The translations under genes were made by a program, and so were the position numbers. The notes beneath the pieces are model-generated. The model made no database searches and was not told the origin of the DNA. It saw only the letters and a program-made list of their open reading frames with translations. Below, one piece after another: positions 23,210-34,754 of a stretch of DNA of 64,000 nt (position 1 is its first letter; each line of letters opens with the position of its first letter). Source of the DNA: Choanephora cucurbitarum (taxonomy: Eukaryota > Mucoromycota > Mucoromycetes > Mucorales > Choanephoraceae); contig JAIWNI010000008.1 in the NCBI GenBank assembly GCA_025331435.1, positions 372,001 through 436,000 on the forward strand, read 5' to 3'.

Positions 23210-25576
23210 TCCTCCACTCCAGAAAGAAAATTGACTGGCCTTTTAAATTCTGTCTAATCCAAAAAAAGAAGTTGACTTTTTCTATTCCATTAAAAGACAG
23301 AGTTAGTTCGATCGAATTGGTAATGAAGCTACTTACTCTCTCTTGAGGAGGCCTATTCCAACAATTAGCATTTGTGTTTTGTTTTTAAGTAAACATAAAA
23401 ACAGCTTGCCTAGCAAAAGAGTGTATCAGGAGATTTGCAAGTCCAATTCGTATTTTGTGATAAATAGCAAGAGTATCTCTAATGGACTGACTAATTTTTT
23501 TGAATTCCTTAAAAATAAATAGAAATTCACAGATTTGAAGATATTCCAAATAAGCGACTATATCACAAATTAAAAGGTTTGTGTTACAAGAAGAGTAGTA
23601 ATGCTAAAAGACGTATTCGAACTTGAAAGTCATTACTTTCGATATCTCACCTTCTCTCTTTCGGTAAATGCCCATCTGCATCCTGAAATAGAGAAGAATT
23701 CTATCAAATACAACACGCGTTAAAGAGAGTGATAAGATTACTATTCGATTAGGCGGTAGTTGTGTACCTTCAATGCCTTCATTTACATCTATTCAGACTC
23801 TCTTTTTTCTTTGCTAAAAAGACAAACTAAAACTTAGCGAGCGTCTTGTTCAAGACTACTACAAGTCTTCTCTTAATGCTGCTTTGCTGATTGACCTGTT
23901 TTGGCACATATACATGTAAAAAACAAAGCGAACGTTTTAGTTTAGATTGAGCATTCAACTTTAGTCAGTCCATTAAAGATGCTTTGATAGCAAAAGAAAT
24001 TAACTCCAGAAAAGAAACTATCTTCTACAGGGGAAAAAAGCCAATGCTATTCATTGACCCCGGTAGGTTTTTTTCTTTTATGTCGTAACAAAGACAATAA
24101 CACTCGAATTTCTTTAAGTGAAGTTGGGTTATTTAGTAATCATTCCATGTACTGCATTCGAATAACTGTACATCTGCTAGAAGTCAAGAGGGCTTCATCG
24201 AAGGTGCAAGCTATGTCCTTAAAGTTAAGGTCTTACATCCCATCTAGCCGAATAATCTGCTTTATCTTTTTGAAAATCCTTTTGCTCTCTTACCTGCACT
24301 CGAAATGCTGCATGATTTTCTGGTAAGTGTCTGTGGAGTCTTACATTGCTTAATAAAGCAGGTTTTATTCTCATAATGTTCATGACTACGCCTTTTTAGA
24401 ATATTCTTTCATGTCTAACCCTGAAGAATTTCTTTTGCCTTATATAGTCCTTCAATGAAGATAAGGACAAAAGCCTTTTTATTACTAATTTGTAGCGACA
24501 AAGTAAGTAAAGTATTAACTCAAGTTATACATATTCTGACCCTCAACATTGAGCCAATCACTATCAAAGTTTGTTATGCCGACTAATCTTCTTTTAACTA
24601 CTTAATTTATTTTGTCCTAAGGATAGTCTGGTTTAATTGCACTACTGCTTGAACAAAGCTGTAATTACACTTTATTATTGATTTTGCAGAAGGTCATTTG
24701 CTATGCCCAAAACAGCAAGTGTTGCAATGGTTGCATGTGTTTCGTATGGCAACAATATCATTGTGAATCAAGAAGAGCAATAAAATTTTGATACTGTATG
24801 ATATGCAACTTAATGCAGAAATAATGGAAGGAAAGAAGAATGAAGCCCAAAAATTTGCTTCTTTGTAGACAAAAGAAGGAATACTTATGAACCAGCATCT
24901 GTGGCTGGATAACTTATGCTTTTCATCTCTCGGTGCAGAAATGGGTTCGCAGAAATAGCAGTACATGACCAAATGTTTGCTTACGTGAATAGCTTAATTC
25001 TGTGCGATCATCAAAAAGTAGAAATACACCGTTTCTGCTATCTTTTATTTAGTAATATGACATACATCCTATGTGCTTGCGCGTTTGTATATAAATCTTG
25101 AAGGAAACAACGGTAAAGAAAGGCTGCAAGTCTAATTATTACTGATTTCTCCTGGAAAGCGCTTGTTACTAACCTAATGAATGGAGTTACAACGGACTTC
25201 CCATAGCTTGTTAATCGGTTTACTGTCGTTTTTTAGAAAAGGGGCCAGTGTTATACTAAAAAAGATAACTGGAATTTAGCCAATCGATGCCATTTGGAAT
25301 ATAAGTTATCATTAAGCAATACATGCATGAACATGCATATGTAGATAACAGTATTAGATATACAAACAAAGTCGAATTGAGCTACATGTCACTACACCAA
25401 CATGAATTGTGCAACAGCAGTGCCTAAATTCTCTGGTGTTTAGTGTCTTAACTCGCTTCAGCTATCTATAATTCTGACTAAACTAAACTGGTTGGTTTGG
25501 GTCTTCGAAAGCTAATAAATATATGAAATACGTTTATTTGACTATGATACAATTGATATGAATTTGATTGAACAAC
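23210..25576. other. Long non-coding stretch
   Basis: About 2.4 kb beyond the Hsp70 heat-shock elements. Frames such as 24054-24326 (+) and 24694-24972 (-) are Cys/Phe/Ser-rich and match nothing I know. I see no tRNA-like B box, terminal repeats or tandem array. Part of it must be the 3' region of the small gene at 25577-25840. Confidence 0.45.
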
Positions 25577-25840
25577 TCAAGTACAGCACCGACCACAGGC
25601 TTCTCCATCCGCCAGTGCACGATGGCATTTTTTACAGCTTGTTCTACAATCTGAACAAAGCCAACCACTTGATAAAACCTTTCCACAACCGCATGAGATT
25701 GGATCTAAAACGTCCGAATCATCATCTGTAATATCTTCTTCTTCAATATATTGAGCATTGTAAGACACGATGTCGATATGTAAATTTGCTTGTTTTAATT
25801 GATCTTGACAAGATGGGATTGAAGAATATGAATTGTCCAT
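25577..25840 (-). CDS. Small Cys-rich (zinc-ribbon-like) protein, 87 residues
   Basis: An ATG-to-stop frame encodes an acidic N-terminal half (YIEEEDITDDDSDVLDP). A cysteine-dense C-terminal half follows, with nine cysteines in about 36 residues: CGCG, then WLCSDCRTSCKKCHRAL, then GEACGRCCT at the end. The CxxC pairs (CSDC, CKKC, CGRC) look like a double zinc ribbon. There is no signal peptide, so a secreted disulfide-rich protein is less likely. I do not recognise the family, and its role is unknown. An A/G-rich run on the plus strand just beyond 25840 would be a T/C-rich leader on the minus strand, as seen before other starts here. Confidence 0.55.
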   Translation of the reverse strand: MDNSYSSIPSCQDQLKQANLHIDIVSYNAQYIEEEDITDDDSDVLDPISCGCGKVLSSGWLCSDCRTSCKKCHRALADGEACGRCCT

Positions 25841-28015
25841 TATTTATATATAAAAGGAAAGAGAAAGGAAAAGAGAAGAAGAGAGATGCTAAGAGACAAA
25901 AACGTCTGAAAAGAAATGCCTGTATTTATGACAGCTGGAAGTTCTTGTGTGTCTGCTCACATTACATGCGGTTCCCTCGACTTAATTTGAATATTATGTG
26001 TAACACGCTAAAAAAGTTAAACTGGAAAGGGCAGCTTATCCGATGCAGTCTTTCTGAGCTTGTATATTAACGAATGCAACCATTGACTATAACACCTACA
26101 CATATATATGAACTCAACCAGAACAAAATGATAAAAAAAAAGCGAAATATGAAATTCAGTGGAGTAGCTCTTCTCCTACTTGTTTATTAATATAAGATCT
26201 AATACATATTGAGATTCAGAAAGGGAGGAAAATATACCTCTAGCAATCGATAATGCTTGGTCTATATTCCAAGTTTATTTAGTTCCCGAAAGTTGTACAG
26301 CTAAAGGGTCCATCTTTAAAGGCAATAGAATTCAACAAAGAGCATAAGTATACATAATGTGAGTTGTAGGTCCAGCAAGCCCTAGTTGCTTGGATTAGTT
26401 TATTAGAAAAGGACAGCAGATTGCGAATAATCATACGGGATGGCAGAAAAACTAGGTTCTAGGTAATTTTTTCTTGGCTTTTTACATGGCTGATGTACCT
26501 AGCGACAACACATGTATATGAACGTATTAGCAAGCTCTAAACGAAGCTTAGTTTCAAAGAACAGGCTCAGACTACAAACATAGCATCATGAGTATGTACG
26601 TAATTGTGCGATTCTCTGTCGATGTTTGAAATAACACATATGCTCATGGTTATTGAACGCACTTTGTACATTCGCCGAGCTTCGCTTCAATTCAATTGTA
26701 ACAATTAACGTTTCCATATATTTGGTCAAGTCCGATTTTGTTCTGTTTAGATTATTCTAAGTTCAAGAAAAAACTAAGATGGATGATTTCAGTCTTAGAT
26801 TCCATTCTTTTATCTTTGTTCCACAAATATAGCGCTGAACAGCTCTGTAGGCAACTAGTGCTTCTTCTTACGATGCTTCATTTAACTGGCTTGCCCTTCT
26901 AGGCTCAAGGCCCACTAATCTAATGCCAGACTTTAGCACATAGCCAATATGTTGCCTTACATGAAATATAGAACTACATAAGGGGAAGATTCAAAAAAGA
27001 TGCAATTGAATATCTAACATGGAATCCGAGATATCTCATGCAGACAAAAGCATTGCCAATTTCATCAAACTACATTACATTATGAAGGCAATTTTGAATG
27101 TATAATCATCAGCTAGCTTTTTCACAAGAAGACAAGGAGACATTTGATTGCTTATGTTTAGAGAGCGTTTATTACTATGAAGCGAAGGCACTGTGCATCC
27201 TTCTTTCCAATATAGTACAACGGAAGTAAAGACTTGGCTATATTGATGGGCAAAATAGTCTCATCACTCCTCTAACAGAAGAAAGACGAGTTAAATGTAA
27301 AAAACTTTTCTTTACTGAAGAATCAAAATCGTACGCAATTTGCATTTTCAATAACAAGCAGTTTAAAATTTGTTAGCAATGAATATATTACCCCTGCCTT
27401 TTTTTTTCTGTTCAAAAGACAATTGACTTCTTCTATTGTTGTATGTCTTTGTAAATGAATAAACTTGTTTGCAGAAAAGGCTGTGCATTTGGATTTCTCT
27501 ATCAGAACGAATATTATATACTATATGAGTTTTCTGACATTTTTCAATAATGTTGTCTTCTTCTTGATAGTTCAAGAGGTACCGGATGGGCTTAACAAAG
27601 CTTTTGTATACCATCCGTTCTGTTAGTATGAATAAACGACATCCTTTTTTATCACTGTGATATGAGGACGGCAGCTGTTTGCTTAAATGAACCATAAAAA
27701 TGCATGAGGAAATTCAATAGGAAAAGATCGTTGAAACTTGCTCAAAAGAAACGATACAAGTTATTGACTCACCTATCAACAATAGCGCCTTTCAAAGTAG
27801 TGGTCAGAAATACATCTCATGTCACAGCTTATCACAGAATTAGGAACATATATATCTACTCTCTTTTACCGGTTGTCTCGAAAGCGCTAGACATAAAAAC
27901 CAAAGAGAGTCCTGCTGTTCCAAGCTCTTTAGTTCTGGCGATCAGTCAGAATAACATCATTAACGAAGCAACTAGTAAAAGTCACCTTTATAACATCGAC
28001 AAATAAAATTTTGAG
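25841..28015. other. Non-coding stretch left of the TIR-bounded block
   Basis: About 2.2 kb with no supported gene. A 110-codon frame at 27363-27695 (-) and a 100-codon frame at 27704-28006 (+) lie close together and are rich in Lys/Ser/Ile. They may be decayed coding sequence, but neither shows a recognisable motif. The second ends 9 bases before the putative target-site duplication at 28016. Confidence 0.4.
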
Positions 28016-28022
28016 AATAGTG
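28016..28022 (+). repeat. Left 7-bp direct repeat (putative target-site duplication)
   Basis: AATAGTG immediately precedes the left terminal inverted repeat. The same 7 bases in the same orientation follow the right inverted repeat at 35112-35118, at exactly the corresponding position. Confidence 0.45.
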
Positions 28023-28379
28023 CATAGACATCAATTTGGCAATTTGACCGAACAAGACATTGTTTGCTGCAGATCATGGCTGCTCATGAGCCAAACAAGC
28101 TCATTGCAATACGTTTGTTGAGCTCTTTGTCTGATTTGTGAAACAGGTCTCTTTGTTGTGTTACCCTCTTTTTTTTTGTAGCTGACTCGCTATCATACGT
28201 AAAGCTAGTGTGCTTCCTTTTTGTGACATTCACTTTTTTAGCAGTCGTCACAAATCGGTTTGTATTTTAGATAGATAGCTCTATCAAGAAAGAAAGACGA
28301 AGAACAAGAAGAACAAGAACCTGTCAACCAAAGGCTCATGAAGAAACATCCTAATCTCTGTCGGGCATCATTTATCCGA
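28023..28379 (+). repeat. Left copy of a 357-bp inverted repeat
   Basis: This segment is repeated as its reverse complement at 34755-35111. By eye I count 6 mismatches over the inner 354 bases (about 98% identity), with no indels and a shared 9-base T run. The outermost 3 bases differ only by transitions. Homology stops sharply after TTATCCGA. The ends are not TG...CA, which argues against a solo LTR. It contains an ATG-started frame (MKKHPNLCRA) that continues past the repeat edge only in this copy. Confidence 0.92.
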
Positions 28380-28565
28380 CTTCCATTTGCATGTGCACTC
28401 TTTTTTTTCCGACGAAGAGTGACTGCATTAGGTTTCTGGGGTGCATTAGTAAATCGGTTGCTTCATGCTTTGTCATCATTTTATGAAATTAGGGCCATCT
28501 ATTTCATTGAAACCTTTTTATTCATTCCGCATTTTCTTTTTTGTTTGCTTTTATCTCACACTTAA
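28338..28565 (+). CDS. 75-codon upstream ORF preceding FMN1
   Basis: An ATG inside the left inverted repeat opens a frame that leaves the repeat and stops 3 bases before the FMN1 start codon. The product is hydrophobic and aromatic (FYEIRAIYFIETFLFIPHF). If FMN1 transcription begins inside the repeat, this would act as an upstream ORF. It may equally be chance. The same ATG in the right repeat copy opens a frame of only about 15 codons. Confidence 0.25.
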   Translation: MKKHPNLCRASFIRLPFACALFFFRRRVTALGFWGALVNRLLHALSSFYEIRAIYFIETFLFIPHFLFCLLLSHT

Positions 28566-28568
28566 GCT

Positions 28569-29280
28569 ATGAGTACTGATAATATCAACACAGATAGACC
28601 TCTTATTGTAGGTCCAGAGAAGCTCAAAGCACCTTATCCTATATCTGTTTCTGGAACGGTAGTCAAAGGTTTTGGACGTGGTTCGAAAGAACTAGGTATT
28701 CCTACAGGTAAATATATTGATAAAGAAAAACTGAAAGTGGGGAGAAGCAAGTTGCCTAAGTCGTAAGAATAGCCAATTTAAACGAGGAAGCATTAAACGA
28801 AATGTTCAACGAGTGTGAGACAGGTGTATACTACGGTTGGTCTCAAGTTGGAGAAAAGGATTCGACTGTTTACCCTATGGTTATGAGTTTGGGCTGGAAC
28901 CCTTATTATAAAAACGAAAAAAAGTCTGCAGTAAGTATTGAGTAGCTGAACAGTTCATGTAAGTATGTTCTTGGAGAATATGTGCTAATGACACATACAA
29001 CTGTTTTAGGAAGTTCATATTCTTCATGAATTTGAGTCCGATTTCTATGGCGAGTCCATCCGTATCATCGTTACTGGTTACATTCGTCCTGAACAAAACT
29101 ACCCTTCTCTTGGTAAGTGGCTGGTTACTCGATTAATGATCAAATGAATTTACCAATTTATCAATAGATGCATTGATCCGAGACATCAAGACTGACATTG
29201 AGGTTGCTCGACAATCGCTTAAGCGCGAGGCATATGAGGCCATTCGTCATGATACCCTCTTTTCTAAGAAAACCAACTAA
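28569..29280 (+). CDS. FMN1: Riboflavin kinase (ATP:riboflavin 5'-phosphotransferase)
   Basis: This enzyme makes FMN from riboflavin and ATP, and is needed for all flavoproteins. Four exons (28569-28707, 28773-28930, 29010-29112, 29168-29280) give about 170 residues, typical of the monofunctional eukaryotic enzyme. The family motifs are clear: [20 protein letters not shown] and GIPTANL (the PTAN nucleotide-binding motif, spliced across intron 1), then [31 protein letters not shown] with the downstream [15 protein letters not shown], and [19 protein letters not shown]. The protein ends in a basic helix. There is no presequence, so it is probably cytosolic. It lies inside the inverted-repeat-bounded block. 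Confidence 0.95.
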
Positions 29281-29796
29281 GTAGTCAATATTTGGTTTAT
29301 AGAAACAGTTACATTTCCTTTAGATTCCACTTTTTTTTCTTTATTATCAAAAAATACACTATTTAATCTTTCGGTGTAGCTTCTAAGTGACAGTAGAGGT
29401 CTATTTTTTCTTTCGGATTTCTCGCAGTACTCTTGATGAGTTGGGGTGAAATTGATATTGTTGGGCAAAGAAAGTGTGAACATAGTATGCAAGCATTAAT
29501 GTTAGCTGGAGTTGTATGATCTAATGAGATTAAAGCAACATGTTTTTTCTATTAGGATTTTGCACCCAATGTTCCTTTCCTCTTGAAATTAGTGATGTTT
29601 TAGTTCATTCAATTTTAGCTGATATCTATAGTGTTCCATAGACTTTTGTGGCCTTTTGGCATTCTCTAATGTAAGAGTGATTATACTTAATGGTAGCGCT
29701 TGAAAGCAGATTGAGCTCAGCAGTTGTGACTAAAAATCAAACGACTGATCATTTTGCATAATTCCATTTCTTTTTTTTTCTCCTGTTTATGTCATT
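29281..29796. other. Spacer between FMN1 and the GH31-like gene
   Basis: About 515 bp containing the FMN1 3' end and the promoter of the next gene. A 71-codon minus-strand frame lies at 29277-29492, without recognisable features. The last 40 bases are T/C-rich, like other leaders here. Confidence 0.45.
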
Positions 29797-32533
29797 ATGT
29801 GGCAAAGCGTATTAAAAAAAGTTGGATTTCCTACAGAAGAAGATTATATAAGGCCTCGTCTATCAATTGGTAATACAGTTTACGATCATCCATTTTCAAC
29901 AGGACATTTTACAATTCAAGTGGATGCACAAGCTTTGTCCGTGATTATTAAGAATCCTAATGGACGCATTATTTGGAAATGTGAGTACACTTAATATAAA
30001 GAGAGACAATACAAGCTAAGTCAATATGACCACAGCAATACATAATTACCCCTTTCTTGCTAGTTCCGTAGGCCAGACTACAATTTCGTCTGGCGAGCAA
30101 AGCGGGATTTTTCATATATCTGAACAAGAAGCGGCAACAACCGTATTGCAGACAATTACGCGAATTGAAAGGACAAACAAGTCAACTATAAAAATATATG
30201 GTGGTCTTGGTGCGAAATTAGTATTGCCAACGCACATGAATTATGTGTTTACTATAAAAGAAGTGTCGAATCGTCAACTAGAATTTTCCGCCGAGATTCT
30301 AATGCGCGATGACAGCATGAAAGATTTTAGGCGTCTTGTCTTGACTTATGAAAGTAGAGCTGAAGAACACTTTTATGGATTTGGAGAACAATTTTCATTT
30401 GTTTCTCTTAAGGGACAAAAAGTGCCTATCTTAGTTAGGTAAGAATATACTATGGGTTCTTTTTCCAAGAGTTTTGAATTATGCATCTAGGGAACAATGG
30501 TCTGGACGAGGAATCGCATCAGTAAATTCAAATCAAAATGAAAATAGTGATAGTTCCTAGGACTAACATGAATTGTAGGGGTTTTCTTTGAAGGACACAT
30601 CTCTTGGTGTTTTTGGTGGATTCAGTTCAGTAGATAATTTTGCTACATATGCTTCTATTCCTCAGTATATAACAAGTGATATAAGATGCATGCTTATAGA
30701 GAATACAGAATACATGAGTTTCGATTTAACAGAGCTAGATCGTGTTACTGTTCGTCTGGAATCTGACAAAATGAAAGGCAATGAAAAGTTTTATCCTTGA
30801 AATGCAAAAAAAAAAAGAAAGTTTATAAAGCTAACTTAAATATAATTGTGCTACAAACTAATAGGCCGTATATTGGATGGTAAAACAATGCTTGATTTGT
30901 TGACAGAATATACATCATATGTAGGACGTATGCTTCCTCTACCTGATTGGACATCACATGGCATCATTGCGGGTATTCAAGGTGGAAAAGAAAAAATTAG
31001 TCAGATTGTATCAAGGCTATCTGAATATAAAGTACCTCTAGCTGCGATATGTGTGCAAGATTGGACAGGTCAGCGTCAAAACGAAGCTGAAAAGGGGACT
31101 GCTATCACACAAAGTTGGTGGAATTGGGAAAGTGACGACAGCTTATACCCAGAATGGCCAGATTTCGTTGATTCTATGAATAGAAAAGGTGTCAAAGTAA
31201 TTGCTTATATAAATCCGTTTTTATCTGATGTCAACGAAAAGCGTCTTCGCAAGAGGAATTTCTACTTGGAGGCAAACGAGAAAGGTTACTTGGTTAAGAA
31301 GCCAGAATCACCATTATCAGATGGCAAGGTGCTCTTAATGAATTTAAATGCTGATATAAAAACAGGGTTGCTTGATTTGACAAATCCAAACGCTAGAGTT
31401 TGGTTTAAGCAAATTCTGCATGAAATTTGGGATACTAATATAGCAGGTGAGTATCTCAACAAAGGAATTAAACCAACTGCAATCTGACTTCAAACTCTGT
31501 AGGAATGATGGTTGGCTTCGGTGAACAACTACCCTACAATAGCGATGAAGCAGCCCTTTACTCTGAGGAAAGTGTATCAAGTTATCACAACAAGTATCCT
31601 ATGGAATGGGCGGCTTTACATAAGGAAGTCTTGGAAGAGAACAACAAAGATAAAGATGCATTATGCTTTTTTCAATCAGCTTACACAAAATCACCTCGCA
31701 ATATGAACCTGCTTTGGACAGGAAGCCAAAATGTCACTTGGGATCAACACTACGGCATCAAGAGTACTGTGAGTAAGATGAACAAAGAAAATATACATAC
31801 AATGTCTCAACAGTTTCCATAAGGTTATCGGCATGTTATCTGGTGGATTCTCTGGGCTTTCAGTCACTCATTGTGATGCAGGCGGCTGCAATTCTGTCCA
31901 AAGCAATATCCCTGGCCTAAAGATGGCTCGAACTCGGGAACTGTTATATAGATGGCTAGAGCTTGCAGCTCTGACTCCAGTATTCAGAACATCTGAAGGG
32001 ATTGCCCCTTCTATTAATGCACAGTTTTATGACAATGAAGGTGAGTTGAACAAGAGAAAAACCAAACAAGCTATGAGAGTTTATTTATCTCCCATATAGA
32101 GTCATACCTTCATTTGGCTCATACAGCAAAACTGTTCGTATTTCTTGCTGAATATATAAAAACAGTTTTAGCAGAAGCTTATGAAAATGGGTGGCCAGTA
32201 CTACGCCATCCAGTGCTTTACTACCCCACGGATAAAATCGCTCAAACTCTAACATATCAGCAGTTTTTTATCGGTAGCTGCGTAATGGCAGTACCTGTGT
32301 TAACGCCATCTACAACTTATGTGAAAGCATATTTTCCCAAGGACAGTCAAGGAATAAAATGGCGACATATATGGAGTGGAAAAATATTTGCCAGCGATGG
32401 CACCTATAAATCTGTAGTTGCCCCAATTGGTCAGCCGGCTATCTTCATTAAGGAGCCTAGAAGTGATGATGGTTTATTGAGCCCTCTCTTGAACTACGCT
32501 ACAGCTTATAGTCATTCCAACACAAGTAAATGA
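29797..32533 (+). CDS. GH31 family glycosidase-like protein, sulfoquinovosidase-type, missing nucleophile
   Basis: GH31 enzymes hydrolyse alpha-glycosides using an Asp nucleophile and an Asp acid/base. At least eight exons join in frame over 29797-32533. Segments recall the bacterial sulfoquinovosidase YihQ branch: IWK-S joined across intron 1, EEHFYGFGEQF, LLTEYTSYVGRMLPLPDW, AICVQDWTGQR, VIAYINPFLSDV, LLDLTNPNARVWFKQIL, MNLLWTGSQNVTWDQHYGI, and ALTPVFRTSEG near the C-terminal sheet. The expected MADFGE nucleophile motif reads MVGFGE: Asp is replaced by Gly (codon GGC at 31514-31516). The acid/base motif keeps its Asp (CDAGGC). The RxxW substrate motif reads QSWW. There is no signal peptide, so it is probably cytosolic. 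It may be a pseudoenzyme, or have a changed mechanism; a single-base error (GGC for GAC) would also explain it. Confidence 0.85.
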
Positions 32534-32677
32534 TAGATAGTTTTGCAATGCGACTTATCTATGGTTGTTTCTTATGGTAAAGAGATACAGTGCTTAAAAG
32601 GCAATACACCGAATCTTTTTTTTTATTGATGCATTAAAATAAAAAATAACTAAATAGTATATACACATGTTGTCTTT

Positions 32678-33379
32678 CTAAAAGAAAGGTACTCTAATAA
32701 AAGTGTTTGTTTCGTTGTAGAGCAAAGCCATCAGCGTGTACCAAGCAATTAAGCTCAGAATAAAAGAGCACCAACCACCGATTCTTGTGAATGCAATAAT
32801 GCCACTAAAAGCCCCTACAGAAGGGAAGAAAAAGGAGCAAAAAGCGAAACCTAATACCAATCGAATGAGGATTGGTTGACGGAGAGTGCCGAGAAAAAAT
32901 ATCAGAGCAGCGATAGAGTATGAAAGCTCAACTAAAGCCATAGATTTTTCAACCTCCCCAGCGGCAGTTGCGGTACTCAAGAAGCCCGAGCCTGGAACCA
33001 TCATAATGCCAAATGCAAAAAAGAAGCTGCTAAATGTAATGAAAGATGTTGCAGCAAATACATTTTTGCGAAATATTTCAATCACACCAGCAATAAACTG
33101 TCCAATAGTACCGTAACTAAAAGCGATGCCTACGGCTACATGCGGGATATCAACAATCAAGCCTGTATTGTAAAGACCAAGGACGAAAGAACAAAGAGCA
33201 AAAGCAGCAAAACCAATAGCAGGACCAATTAGTGTCTTCTGAAACTCTGCTAGTTCTGTAGTAGGAGGAGGAGCATACATAGATTTTACTTGTTGATGCA
33301 CTTCTTGCTTGTCTAGCATATCAACAATAACTGATTCTTGGTGAACAATATCAAGCTTTTCAATTAGGTTGTCAGACAT
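32678..33379 (-). CDS. GPR1/FUN34/YaaH family membrane protein (acetate-transporter type)
   Basis: The family includes yeast Ady2/Ato1 and bacterial SatP, six-helix acetate/succinate channels of the plasma membrane. The ATG at 33379 gives about 233 residues; the longer frame starts at TTG and is not preferred. A hydrophilic N-terminus (about 50 residues) precedes the entry motif IGPAIGFAAFALCSFVLGLY, equivalent to the NPAPLGL signature region. Five further hydrophobic helices follow, with internal HVAVGIAFSYGTIGQFIAGV and AFGIMMVPGSGF. No introns are seen. It converges on the GH31-like gene with a gap of 144 bp, inside the inverted-repeat block. Confidence 0.88.
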   Translation of the reverse strand: MSDNLIEKLDIVHQESVIVDMLDKQEVHQQVKSMYAPPPTTELAEFQKTLIGPAIGFAAFALCSFVLGLYNTGLIVDIPHVAVGIAFSYGTIGQFIAGVIEIFRKNVFAATSFITFSSFFFAFGIMMVPGSGFLSTATAAGEVEKSMALVELSYSIAALIFFLGTLRQPILIRLVLGFAFCSFFFPSVGAFSGIIAFTRIGGWCSFILSLIAWYTLMALLYNETNTFIRVPFF

Positions 33380-33430
33380 CTTAGTTAGCAAAGAAGCAAG
33401 TCAACACAACAAAAGAAGGTCCATGACCAA

Positions 33431-33440
33431 CTATTTATAT
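33431..33440 (-). promoter_or_regulatory. TATA box of the GPR1/FUN34/YaaH gene
   Basis: The minus strand reads ATATAAATAG about 52 bp upstream of the chosen ATG. The nearby bases also form a short CCAAC...GTTGG inverted repeat. This is a plausible core promoter element, judged by motif and position only. Confidence 0.4.
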
Positions 33441-34754
33441 CGATTGTTGGATTTTTTTGGTGGGACAAGGTGGGTTTATTTGGATGTCAATTGGAAAGTA
33501 CCCTGAAGGCACTCTGACGATGATCATATGTTCGTTTTTTGCACAACAACTTGTGTTTTGGAACATCTTCCCAAAAGGCCTATATAAGGCAAATATCAGT
33601 TTTCACACGACGGGTACTTTTTGAGGGAATAGTTCCACTATGAGGTGTATAAACGAACACTTTTTCAAGTAAAAAGGAAAAGGAACAAACAATGATGATG
33701 AGCAGCCTAGATCTTAGCCATGTATCAGCATCTCAAGGGCTCAGGATACGGCTCCTTCAATTATCGCGGCTACAGTATATACTCATTTTCTAGCAACTGT
33801 TCAGAAAAAGAAATTAGCTGAATGAGCCCTATTTTGGCATGAATACATGCTGGTTATTTGCTTTACTTGCAAGTGATATAAATATATATTGATTTGAGAG
33901 TACAACTGGCTGTCGTACATATATCAAACTTGCCTTTGGTTTGATAACTTTCTTTCAGTAAATAAATAAAGAACACATCTTTGGCAATAAGTACAACTAG
34001 TTTTGTCTTATCGAACAACATGACATTGAACAGCGCTTTTCTTTATCCACAAGAACAGCCAAGACAAGTTTATCTTAATCAGTATCTTCTTTTTAGTAAG
34101 CTTTTACTAAAGAAGCCTTTGTATCTTTTTGTATGTAATTATGATATAGAACATCATAATTAGGTTGCTGTCGAAGACACAAGGCAGCTATTCGCTAAGA
34201 CATCAGACATGCCGTTAATCTGCAGAAATTTCACTGGTACATAAAGTCATTTTGTAGATGGCAAAAGTATTGGCTGGCTTAGATACCAAAACAAGAAAAA
34301 ATAAAGAGCTGCAATCTCAAAGTACGTGCGAAAAAAAAAAGAAAATATATTCAGTCCAGAGTTCGGATACAAGAACGGTGACCAATTTCCTGGAATCTAA
34401 TTCGTCTTTGTCATCATAATTCCCCGCAAATCTTATTTTGTTGTATTACACATAAGAGTTAAGGTTTTTCTGCAGATATAAAGTTCAAACAAACAGGACA
34501 CACTTGATTCACTTGACTCTATATGGCAAATTTAACTGTTTTATATATTTTCCCTTTGTTAGCGTGATAAAGAAAAAAGGGAAACAAAGGTGAATCGTGT
34601 GTTGACCAATAGAATATTACTATATAGAGACCACAAAATCAGAACAGTTACACATAAACATCGAAGAAAAAGCAAAATGAAATAAAGTTGCCATGTACTA
34701 GGGTCAGTTAAGTATTGAATTAGACATACTTTGAGTCCGCTTTTTTTCTTACCC
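33441..34754. other. Non-coding region inside the right end of the block
   Basis: About 1.3 kb upstream of the transporter gene. A plus-strand CTATATAAGG near 33580 could serve an unannotated transcript, and a short 34-codon frame begins with three ATGs near 33690. Neither is convincing as a gene. Frame 33981-34163 (+) has no recognisable features. Confidence 0.4.

Noticed and set aside
28023..28379. Solo LTR interpretation of the 357-bp repeats
   Set aside because: The ends are not TG/CA and the copies are inverted. Matching direct repeats flank the pair rather than each copy.
31344..31580. 78-codon minus-strand ORF within the GH31-like gene
   Set aside because: It is a shadow of the spliced GH31-like coding sequence.
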